Shown here in pieces: positions 1 through 5,138 of a DNA stretch of 5,138 nt. The stretch comes from Gammaproteobacteria bacterium (GTDB taxonomy: Bacteria > Pseudomonadota > Gammaproteobacteria > Arenicellales > Poriferihabitantaceae), in contig JAIBDK010000193.1 in the NCBI GenBank assembly GCA_024679435.1, forward strand, positions 1 to 5,138, in the 5' to 3' direction. The position numbers and the translations under genes are program-made. Below the pieces are notes generated by a model. That model was not told where the DNA came from and searched no databases. It saw only the letters and a list, made by a program, of their open reading frames with translations. Every line of letters begins with the position of its first letter. Position 1 is the first letter of the stretch.

Positions 1-762
1 ATAATGCTCCGCTACGCCGGCACCGTCAGTGTAAGGAAAGGCATCCGCTGCTGCGTAAGCATTGATCAGCAACGGCCGGACATTGGTGCCGCGGCTGGGC
101 AATGATGCGTGAACGGCCCGGGAATGATGAACCGTAATGGACCCTTTAGGCCCGGGCAGGCTGACGGCCGAAGATTCGTTCAGTGATGCCTTGTCGTCAG
201 GTTTTAATTCGCCTGTCCAATGGCCGTGATCGTCATATTGCTCGAAGAGCTTGTCATCATGGCTTTTGGGAATAACCATTAACGGCCCGTCTTCCTCATG
301 GGTGTCCGTCAGGTAGGTGCCGATCGCCAGCACGTTATAATTGGTATGGGGGTAGAACGGGATATCCTGGTGCCAACCCACTGCATTATTGTCTGCTGTG
401 GTTGGCCATTTAAAATTCAATTTCGAATGGTGATAGGTGACATTCGGGCCAAGCAGGTCAGCGGCAACATCTGCAATGACATCGTTGGCAAACTGCCAGT
501 AAATATCAACCATATCCGGGGCGGTGAATCGACGCACCCTGGGTTGCTCAGCACAATGATTGGGCGCCAGATCATAAAGCCCGTCAGATTCTGTTATCGG
601 TCTGCTGCACTCAATCAGCTCTGCCGTTTTGTTGTTAAGTTGATCAATCCAGTGGTCGTTGATCAGCTTTTCGACCTTCAAATATCCCTGGTCGAAATAA
701 AATTCGCGCTGTTGTTGATTCAGTATCCGAGCGGGACAGGCAAGTATTTCTTCGGGGGTCAT
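1..762 (-). CDS. PhyH family Fe(II)/2-oxoglutarate dioxygenase, partial (C-terminus beyond left edge)
   Basis: Reading the minus strand from the ATG at 762-760 gives 254 uninterrupted residues (MTPEEILACPARILNQQQRE at the N-terminus) that run off position 1 without a stop. The protein matches the phytanoyl-CoA dioxygenase (PhyH) superfamily. It has an N-terminal 'FYFDQGYLKVEKLI' opening, then YHHSKLNFKWP (about residues 110-120), then the iron motif WHQD (H131, D133), and a distal iron-ligand histidine in SRAVHAS (H218). It is followed by VRPLLINAY, whose R229 is the likely 2-oxoglutarate carboxylate ligand. The full catalytic triad is thus present and an active cytoplasmic hydroxylase is expected. 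PhyH relatives hydroxylate small molecules, amino acids or acyl groups; the substrate here is unknown. The start is the only ATG in this frame after an in-frame stop at 810-808, and the ribosome binding site before it is weak. The gene is divergent from the asparagine synthetase gene. Most of the fold is visible, so the missing part is probably short. Confidence 0.9.
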   Translation of the reverse strand, partial: MTPEEILACPARILNQQQREFYFDQGYLKVEKLINDHWIDQLNNKTAELIECSRPITESDGLYDLAPNHCAEQPRVRRFTAPDMVDIYWQFANDVIADVAADLLGPNVTYHHSKLNFKWPTTADNNAVGWHQDIPFYPHTNYNVLAIGTYLTDTHEEDGPLMVIPKSHDDKLFEQYDDHGHWTGELKPDDKASLNESSAVSLPGPKGSITVHHSRAVHASLPSRGTNVRPLLINAYAAADAFPYTDGAGVAEHY

Positions 763-823
763 GGCATCACCGTCATTTAAGTTTGGATGGAAGCAGTGGT
801 CGGTCGCTTAAAAAACTGGCCGC

Positions 824-851
824 AGTATATCAGCTGTGATTTTCGGATCAA
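824..851 (-). promoter_or_regulatory. candidate sigma70 promoter of the PhyH gene
   Basis: On the minus strand the sequence reads TTGATC (851-846), a 16-base spacer, then TATACT (829-824). The -10 box matches the TATAAT consensus at 5 of 6 positions and the -35 box matches TTGACA at 4 of 6. Transcription would begin near 817, leaving a leader of about 55 bases before the ATG at 762. A CAGCTG palindrome (831-836) lies in the spacer and could be part of an operator, but it is too short to claim one. This is the best promoter match in the divergent region. Confidence 0.55.
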
Positions 852-999
852 ATAATGGGTTTAAAAAGAATAACGAATAGAAGACCTGCCGCAGTGAGGG
901 CTTCAAGACTTTTTTACTTTTTAATTTTAAAATACCTTACAGTTAAAGGGAAAGAAAGTGACGGGTTCTTTCTGTGGGAATGGGGAATTAACGATAATA

Positions 1000-1005
1000 G
1001 AGGAA
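1000..1005 (+). promoter_or_regulatory. ribosome binding site fixing the asparagine synthetase start
   Basis: GAGGAA lies six bases before the ATG at 1012. It supports starting translation there rather than at the in-frame GTG at 958. The latter would put 18 residues ahead of the Met-Cys that must form the mature N-terminus of a class II glutamine amidotransferase. Confidence 0.8.
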
Positions 1006-1011
1006 AAGATT

Positions 1012-2937
1012 ATGTGTGGTCTTATTGCGGGAATATTTAACAGGAAAGTTGAACGACGACTGGTCGATAAAGCGTTAGCTGTTTTGGATCATCGTGGTCC
1101 GGACGGGGTCGGTGCGTGGTATTCCGAAGATCAGACCTGGATGTTGGGGCATGCTCGATTATCGATTATTGGGTTGCACAATGGCACGCAACCCATAGCC
1201 AATGGTAACGGTGACGTGCAGATCGTCGTCAACGGCGAGTTCTACGGATATCGGGATATTCGAGAAAATCTCAAACAAAGCGGATGTGATTTTGCAACCG
1301 AGTCCGATAGCGAGATTGCGCTTCATTTGTATCTGCAAGAGGGCACCCGTTGTTTTAGCAAACTTCGTGGTGAGTACGCAGGGGTCATCGCGGACAAGCG
1401 AAATAATATAATGATTGGGTTTCGGGATCGATTCGGGATCAAGCCTCTTTTTTATACCGTGCAAAATAATGAGGTGATATTTGGCTCTGAAATAAAATCG
1501 TTACTGGCTCTGGGAGTAGAGTCTAAATGGGACAGACAGTCGGTATTTGAAGAAGTATTTATGACCCGGTCCCATGAGCAAACATTGTTTGCCGGCATCC
1601 ATAGCGTGCCGCCAGGTCACTATGCCATCGTTCAAAATGGCGATGTCAAACTGTATCCATACTGGGACCATCATTTCCCCACTGCGGCTGAGTTATCTGG
1701 TGATGACCGATCTGAACAGGAAATCATTGACGGGTTTAGAGACGTCTTATCCGACGCGGTGAAAGAGCGCATGGTCGCCGATGTTGAAGTGGCGTCCTAC
1801 CTGAGCGGGGGAATTGATTCCTGTGCGGTATTGGGCTTGGCGCAACAGCAATCAACCCAAAAGATTCGCGCATTCACACTGGCATTTGAAGATGCGTTGT
1901 ATGATGAATCAAAGCTCGCCCGGCAGCAGGCGGACCTGGTCGGGGCTGAATACAATCAGATCCCGGTGAGTTCTCAGCATATAGCGGATAACTATCGTGC
2001 CGCTGTCTGGCACGCCGAATCAATATTTTTTAACGGACATGGCGTCGCCAAGTACATTCTCAGCAAAGCCGTTCGGGATGCGGGTATCAAAGTGGTGTTT
2101 ACCGGCGAAGGTGCGGATGAGATGTTAGGGGGTTATCCGCCTTTTCGGCGTGATGTGCTGTTATATAACAATGAAGGTCAGGATCCGGCTACGGTGCAGA
2201 AATTGCTGGATGATATGTATGAATCCAATAAGGCAACCAGAGGGGTTTTGACTTCGGACTCGACGCCTCCCGATGAACTCAATGCGGTAGTAAAACGCCT
2301 CGGCTGGACGCCTTCGTGGATAGAAGTGCTGGCGACGATGGGAAAATCTACGACGGACATATTTCGAAAAGATTTTGCCGAAAGTCTGTTGAGCACCGAC
2401 CCTTATGGATTGACTTTGGACAGACTTCCGATCAATCAACGGCTAAAGGGGCGAGATCCGCTCAATCAGGCGATGTATCTGTGGACCAAGATACTATTGC
2501 CTAATTTTATTTTATGTTACCTCGGTGACCGGATGGAAATGGCGCATTCTGTTGAAGGCCGATTACCGTTTCTCGATCACAAGGTCGCTGAATATGCAGC
2601 GACCCTGCCGATTAACATGAAAGTTCGGGGAATGAGAGAGAAGCACGTATTAAGAGAGGCGACTAAAGATGTCATCATTGATGACGTTTACAATCGCGAA
2701 AAGCATCCTTTTACAACCCCCCCTGCTCAACGCGACGATGACCCTATGTTCATAATGTTCGAGGATACGCTTAATTCTAAGGCATTAGCCGAGCAGCCTA
2801 TTTACGATCCCGCATTGGCGAAACAGCTGTTTTTGGATCTAAAAAATAGTCCACCTGAAGAGCGATTCGGTAAAGAAGGTATTCTGCAAAGAATTGTCAG
2901 CACAACGCTTATGCATGAGCAATTTTCAATGTCTTGA
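1012..2937 (+). CDS. asparagine synthase (glutamine-hydrolysing) family protein
   Basis: This 641-residue enzyme hydrolyses glutamine to ammonia in its N-terminal domain. It then uses ATP in its C-terminal domain to adenylate a carboxylate and form an amide, classically aspartate to asparagine, in the cytoplasm. The N-terminus is MCGLIAGIF, so removal of Met exposes the Cys2 nucleophile. Other glutaminase residues are present: R49 (RLSI), N74-G75-E76 (VNGEFY) and D99 (SDSE). RDRFGIKPLFY and LFAGIHSVPPGHY are further family motifs. The synthetase domain (about residue 230 onward) has the pyrophosphate loop SGGIDS (265-270), TGEGADEMLGGY (from 364), and near the C-terminus SVEGRLPFLDH and REKHPFTTPP. 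It is longer than E. coli AsnB (about 554 residues) and resembles the roughly 615-640-residue AsnB/AsnO-like group, which includes many enzymes of natural-product clusters. The start is chosen for Cys2 and the GAGGAA site. A tailoring role is inferred from the neighbours; housekeeping asparagine synthesis remains possible. Confidence 0.95.
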   Translation: MCGLIAGIFNRKVERRLVDKALAVLDHRGPDGVGAWYSEDQTWMLGHARLSIIGLHNGTQPIANGNGDVQIVVNGEFYGYRDIRENLKQSGCDFATESDSEIALHLYLQEGTRCFSKLRGEYAGVIADKRNNIMIGFRDRFGIKPLFYTVQNNEVIFGSEIKSLLALGVESKWDRQSVFEEVFMTRSHEQTLFAGIHSVPPGHYAIVQNGDVKLYPYWDHHFPTAAELSGDDRSEQEIIDGFRDVLSDAVKERMVADVEVASYLSGGIDSCAVLGLAQQQSTQKIRAFTLAFEDALYDESKLARQQADLVGAEYNQIPVSSQHIADNYRAAVWHAESIFFNGHGVAKYILSKAVRDAGIKVVFTGEGADEMLGGYPPFRRDVLLYNNEGQDPATVQKLLDDMYESNKATRGVLTSDSTPPDELNAVVKRLGWTPSWIEVLATMGKSTTDIFRKDFAESLLSTDPYGLTLDRLPINQRLKGRDPLNQAMYLWTKILLPNFILCYLGDRMEMAHSVEGRLPFLDHKVAEYAATLPINMKVRGMREKHVLREATKDVIIDDVYNREKHPFTTPPAQRDDDPMFIMFEDTLNSKALAEQPIYDPALAKQLFLDLKNSPPEERFGKEGILQRIVSTTLMHEQFSMS

Positions 2938-2988
2938 ATGCTGATTGAATACATCCTTACCCACGGGCAACAATTCGTCATTTCGGTT

Positions 2989-3000
2989 TGAACCGGTTCA
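2989..3000. repeat. 12-bp perfect palindrome, operator-like
   Basis: TGAACCGGTTCA is a perfect 12-base palindrome about 50 bases after the asparagine synthetase stop and 218 bases before the LLM gene. No T-run follows, so it does not look like an intrinsic terminator. A binding site for a dimeric regulator is possible. Its centre lies exactly 30 bp before that of the next palindrome (3020-3029). Confidence 0.5.
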
Positions 3001-3011
3001 TAGTTCCCTCG

Positions 3012-3038
3012 GACAATCAGACACGTGTCACAATTGTC
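3012..3038. repeat. compound dyad: GACAAT/ATTGTC arms around GACACGTGTC
   Basis: Outer arms GACAAT (3012-3017) and ATTGTC (3033-3038) are exact inverted repeats. They enclose the perfect 10-base palindrome GACACGTGTC (3020-3029), whose centre is half a base off that of the outer arms. The right arm also belongs to an 8-base palindrome ACAATTGT (3030-3037). As RNA this could form a small interrupted stem-loop; as DNA it looks like a regulator binding site. No T-run follows, so termination would not be of the intrinsic type. Confidence 0.45.
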
Positions 3039-3097
3039 GGGTGTTGTGTAGCGTAAAACTCCTGCCCTGATTTAACGAAAATAGAGTTTAATGCCGA

Positions 3098-3113
3098 ATT
3101 ATTAACGAATAAT
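3098..3113. repeat. AT-rich dyad upstream of the LLM promoter
   Basis: ATTATT, four bases AACG, then AATAAT form an exact inverted repeat. It ends ten bases before the candidate -35 box at 3124, a position suited to an activator or to wrapping by a regulator that prefers AT-rich DNA. The following bases GTAATTTTT give only a weak T-run and the stem has no GC pairs, so a terminator is unlikely. Confidence 0.35.
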
Positions 3114-3123
3114 GTAATTTTTA

Positions 3124-3153
3124 TTGACTGTTTATGCTAATAAAGGTACTAAT
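3124..3153 (+). promoter_or_regulatory. candidate sigma70 promoter of the LLM gene
   Basis: TTGACT (3124-3129) matches the -35 consensus at 5 of 6 positions. It is followed after 17 bases by TACTAA (3147-3152, 3 of 6), or after 18 by ACTAAT (3148-3153, 4 of 6). The -10 match is poor, which would fit a promoter that needs an activator. Transcription would start near 3160, about 60 bases before the ATG. It suggests the LLM gene can be transcribed separately from the asparagine synthetase gene. Confidence 0.4.
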
Positions 3154-3217
3154 ACGAAGTTGTAGTACGAATATCAGATAAAATCGTCCGACGCTGACAA
3201 AAATCAGGAGAAACGAC

Positions 3218-4285
3218 ATGAAGATTAGTATGTTACAGGAAGGCGAAACGTTAGCCGGCGTCAGTCATGCTCAACGTTATGAAGAAATGATTGCCGAAGT
3301 GGCGCTGGCCGATCAGGTCGGGTTTTATGCGTGGGGCACTTCGGAGCAGCATTTTAGTCCGCCTAGATTTACGGTTTCTGCGCCCGAAGTCCTCTACGCT
3401 GCGGTTGCGCGAGAAACCAAAAACATCAAATTACGGATCATGTGTTCGGTGTTGTTGAAGTGGAATCACCCGTTGCTGGTGGTTGAGCGACTGGCGACGC
3501 TGGATATCGTTTCCGGCGGCCGCGCCGAGCTCGGTACCGCGCGCTCAAACAACTTAAATACGTTGAAAACGTTTGGGGTTGAACCCGGCGATACCAAAGC
3601 CATGTGGCAAGATTCACTGGACGTGATCGTCAAGGCGTTTACCAATCCCATGGTGTCTCATGATGGACCCTTCTGGACATTTGATGAACAGGAAATCGTG
3701 CCGCATTTTGTGACCGCTCCCCATCCGCCGTTGTCTGTTGCGGCATCGTCTGCGTCATCTTCTGCGGAGGCGGGTGAGCGTGGAATCGGTCTCATGTTAT
3801 TCGAGAGTTATTTTGGTTTTGAGTATTTGCAGGAAGCCATAGATGCCTTTGTTGAAGGCGCAAAAAGTGGCAAATCGGTGCTGCCGCAGCGCAATGATGA
3901 TGTGGGGGTGTATGTCGCCACCGCATTTTGTGCCGAGAGCCGACAGCAGGCCATTGAGAAGGCCGAAAATGTGACTCTCGGATATGCTGGATTTATTGCA
4001 GACCTGTATGAACCCCTGGCAAAGAAAATGTCCTACGAGTATCTGGATGCGCACATGGCAAGATTTCTTGACAATCAGGCGAATATGGATTTTTTGATTC
4101 GCGAGACACCCTCAGTGATGGTGGGCAGCCCTGATGATTATATCGACCGGTTGCGCGATCTGGAGGCGCGAGGCGTGGACGAAGTATTATTGAGAATCGA
4201 TGGGATGGAACACGACGATATTATGAACTCAATCAGATTAATAGGCGAAGAGGTTATTCCCGTTTTTTCTAAAAAACCAGATTAG
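3218..4285 (+). CDS. LLM class (luciferase-like) flavin-dependent monooxygenase
   Basis: The 355-residue protein belongs to the bacterial luciferase-like monooxygenases. These are cytoplasmic TIM-barrel enzymes that use reduced FMN (or F420 in some members) supplied by a separate reductase to insert oxygen into small substrates. Visible signatures are the N-terminal barrel opening MKISML, then TSEQHF (residues 41-46) in place of the usual EHHF, then HPLLVVERLATLDIVSGGRAELGTARS (about 84-110), a very typical LLM motif. SVAASSASS (middle) and a C-terminal VGSPDDYIDRLRDLEARGVDEVLL also fit the family. Length is normal for the family (about 330-370). The ATG at 3218 is preceded by AGGAG at 3206-3210, seven bases away. 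The EthD-like gene follows 111 bases later on the same strand and may share its transcript. No reductase gene is in the window. The substrate cannot be deduced; FMN rather than F420 is assumed from the likely host. Confidence 0.93.
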   Translation: MKISMLQEGETLAGVSHAQRYEEMIAEVALADQVGFYAWGTSEQHFSPPRFTVSAPEVLYAAVARETKNIKLRIMCSVLLKWNHPLLVVERLATLDIVSGGRAELGTARSNNLNTLKTFGVEPGDTKAMWQDSLDVIVKAFTNPMVSHDGPFWTFDEQEIVPHFVTAPHPPLSVAASSASSSAEAGERGIGLMLFESYFGFEYLQEAIDAFVEGAKSGKSVLPQRNDDVGVYVATAFCAESRQQAIEKAENVTLGYAGFIADLYEPLAKKMSYEYLDAHMARFLDNQANMDFLIRETPSVMVGSPDDYIDRLRDLEARGVDEVLLRIDGMEHDDIMNSIRLIGEEVIPVFSKKPD

Positions 4286-4338
4286 GTAAGGACGTTACAA
4301 AGGGATGCCGAGGTACGCTTAAATCGTTTGGTATTCCG

Positions 4339-4348
4339 TTCAATTGAA
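4339..4348. repeat. 10-bp palindrome in the spacer before the EthD-like gene
   Basis: TTCAATTGAA is a perfect palindrome about 50 bases before the EthD-like start. It is followed directly by AATAATAGAG, which resembles the repeat seen upstream of the other two plus-strand genes. It may be a small operator, but palindromes this short and AT-rich arise often by chance. No convincing promoter or terminator is seen in the 111-base spacer 4286-4396. Confidence 0.25.
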
Positions 4349-4396
4349 ATAATAGAGCACATTTTCCAGTAAAAACTGATAACAGGAGAAATTACT

Positions 4397-4708
4397 ATGA
4401 AACGTATTATTGTTCATTATGGGGTTCCTGAAAACCCGTCTGAATTCGACGCCCACTACACAAATATTCACATCCCGCTCGCCTCGGCGATGCCCCATTT
4501 GCAGAGTTTTGAGCTGAGTCGTGGACAAGTCCATTGCTCGGACGAAGATCGACCAGTCTACCTCACCGCGATACTGTCATTTTCAAATCAGGAAAATATG
4601 GAGGCTTCACTGGCATCCGAGCAGGGTCAGGCGGCAGTCGCCGACGTCGCGAACTTTGCCAGCGGCGGGGTGACGTTGGTGACTATTGATAGCGAAGAAC
4701 TTTTGTAA
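4397..4708 (+). CDS. EthD family protein (dimeric alpha/beta-barrel)
   Basis: The 103-residue protein starts MKRIIVHYGVPENPSEFDAH and carries the EthD signature FDAHYTNIHIPLASAMPHLQSFEL (residues 17-40). Its histidines H20 and H25 and the proline P27 are typical of the family. Length (about 100 residues) and the closing beta strand GGVTLVTID also fit. EthD-like proteins are small ferredoxin-like-fold dimers. EthD itself is needed for a P450-based ether-degrading system, and relatives act as cyclases, isomerases or oxygenase partners in small-molecule pathways. Here it follows the LLM monooxygenase by 111 bases on the same strand, so it may act on that enzyme's product, but this is inference. 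The ATG is preceded by AGGAG at 4384-4388, eight bases away. There are no membrane segments or signal peptide. Its catalytic role is unknown. Confidence 0.88.
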   Translation: MKRIIVHYGVPENPSEFDAHYTNIHIPLASAMPHLQSFELSRGQVHCSDEDRPVYLTAILSFSNQENMEASLASEQGQAAVADVANFASGGVTLVTIDSEELL

Positions 4709-4744
4709 TCTGACGAATGCAGCACGCGTCGGGTGGTTGTCCGT

Positions 4745-5138
4745 TCAATACGTTGTTTCCAGCCCGTTCATGTTTCTAAATTGAAACGGTTTGAGGCGTT
4801 TGTATAACAGGTCGAGGTAAATATAAGTTTCAGTAGAGGATACGCCGTCCAGGGAGCGAATGTGCGAATCGATGGTGATCATCAAATCTTGCTCCGAGGT
4901 GCAGATGACTTCAATGAAAAAATCAACCTGACCTGCGCAGATGGCGACATAGGAAACCTTGGGAACGGCGGCCAAGCGTTCGGCAAGCCGGGTGAGCGAC
5001 ATGCCTGATTCTGCCTTGACCAGCACCCAGGCCATGCTGCGGTTGAGCAGCTTTAACGGGTTTGCGATCGCCATTATTTTGATCTGCTGGGTGGCTTGCA
5101 TGTGCTGCACCCGCGTTCGCACCTGGCTTTCACTGACC
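4745..5138 (-). CDS. Lrp/AsnC family transcriptional regulator, partial (N-terminus beyond right edge)
   Basis: The minus-strand frame is open from the right edge to a TGA at 4747-4745 and gives 130 residues. It enters in the recognition part of the winged helix-turn-helix (VSESQVRTRVQHMQATQQIK, like the 'S.s.VR.Rv..L...I' pattern of Lrp/AsnC proteins). It continues through a linker (IMAIANPLKLLN) into a full RAM ligand-binding domain: AWVLVKAESGMSLTRLAERL, then VPKVSYVAICAGQVDFFIEV, then SEQDLMITIDSHIRSLDGVS. Whole family members are about 150-165 residues, so some 25-35 are missing; the internal ATG at 5122 is not the true start. Such proteins form octamers or dimers of dimers that sense amino acids or related small molecules. 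The gene converges on the EthD-like gene with a 36-base gap that contains no clear terminator. It is a candidate local regulator. Confidence 0.92.
   Translation of the reverse strand, partial: VSESQVRTRVQHMQATQQIKIMAIANPLKLLNRSMAWVLVKAESGMSLTRLAERLAAVPKVSYVAICAGQVDFFIEVICTSEQDLMITIDSHIRSLDGVSSTETYIYLDLLYKRLKPFQFRNMNGLETTY

Noticed and set aside
298..780. Plus-strand open frame of 160 codons
   Set aside because: It is antisense to the PhyH gene, which has clear family motifs in the minus-strand frame. Its own translation shows no recognisable domain.
958..1011. N-terminal extension of the asparagine synthetase from the GTG at 958
   Set aside because: Class II glutamine amidotransferases need Cys immediately after Met. 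Only the ATG at 1012 gives Met-Cys-Gly, and it has a GAGGAA ribosome binding site.
855..1040. Short plus-strand open frame of 61 codons before and overlapping the asparagine synthetase start
   Set aside because: No good ribosome binding site and no domain; it overlaps the promoter region and the true gene in another frame.
2161..2439. Minus-strand open frames within the asparagine synthetase gene
   Set aside because: They lie opposite a well-conserved coding region and show no family features; antisense shadows.
3797..4054. Minus-strand open frame within the LLM gene
   Set aside because: Antisense shadow of a clear LLM coding sequence, without domain or ribosome binding site.
4262..4277. 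GTTTTTT-CT-AAAAAAC hairpin as an intrinsic terminator of the LLM gene
   Set aside because: It lies inside the last codons, has a two-base loop and almost only A-T pairs, and is not followed by a T-run.
4340..4534. Minus-strand open frame of 64 codons over the EthD-like start
   Set aside because: It covers the EthD signature on the opposite strand and has no recognisable features of its own.
4712..4732. Possible terminator between the convergent EthD-like and Lrp/AsnC genes
   Set aside because: CTGACG and CGTCGG can pair only with a wobble and an 11-base loop, and no T-run follows on either strand.

Overview
The window carries five protein-coding genes of bacterial type, two of them cut by the window edges. 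Base composition looks moderate (about half GC by eye) and intergenic DNA is AT-richer. The start sites have AGGAG-type ribosome binding sites and the promoter-like sites are sigma70-like. Together with the protein families (a PhyH dioxygenase, a long asparagine synthetase, an LLM flavin monooxygenase, an EthD-like protein and an Lrp/AsnC regulator), this suggests a proteobacterium, probably a gammaproteobacterium. That taxonomic guess is inference; no rRNA or other marker is present.

Layout from left to right. Positions 1-762, minus strand: a phytanoyl-CoA dioxygenase-like (PhyH) gene, open at the left edge, so its C-terminus is missing. Positions 763-1011: a divergent intergenic region with a good candidate promoter for the PhyH gene. 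Positions 1012-2937, plus strand: a glutamine-dependent asparagine synthetase-type enzyme of 641 residues with both half-sites intact. Positions 2938-3217: a 280-base spacer rich in dyad-symmetric sequences, ending in a candidate promoter. Positions 3218-4285, plus strand: a luciferase-like (LLM) monooxygenase. Positions 4397-4708, plus strand: a small EthD-like alpha/beta-barrel protein. Positions 4745-5138, minus strand: an Lrp/AsnC-family regulator convergent with the EthD-like gene and cut at the right edge, so the start of its DNA-binding domain is missing.

How they may work together (inference): an ATP- and glutamine-dependent amide-forming enzyme sits among an Fe(II)/2-oxoglutarate oxygenase, a flavin-type oxygenase with a small EthD partner, and an amino-acid-sensing type regulator. 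This fits a small tailoring or secondary-metabolism locus, or a specialised catabolic locus, better than core asparagine synthesis. No carrier protein, NRPS, PKS, precursor peptide or transporter lies in the window, so no product can be assigned. Short sequence motifs shared by the upstream regions of the three plus-strand genes hint at common control. I see no tRNA, rRNA, CRISPR array, insertion sequence or attachment site.
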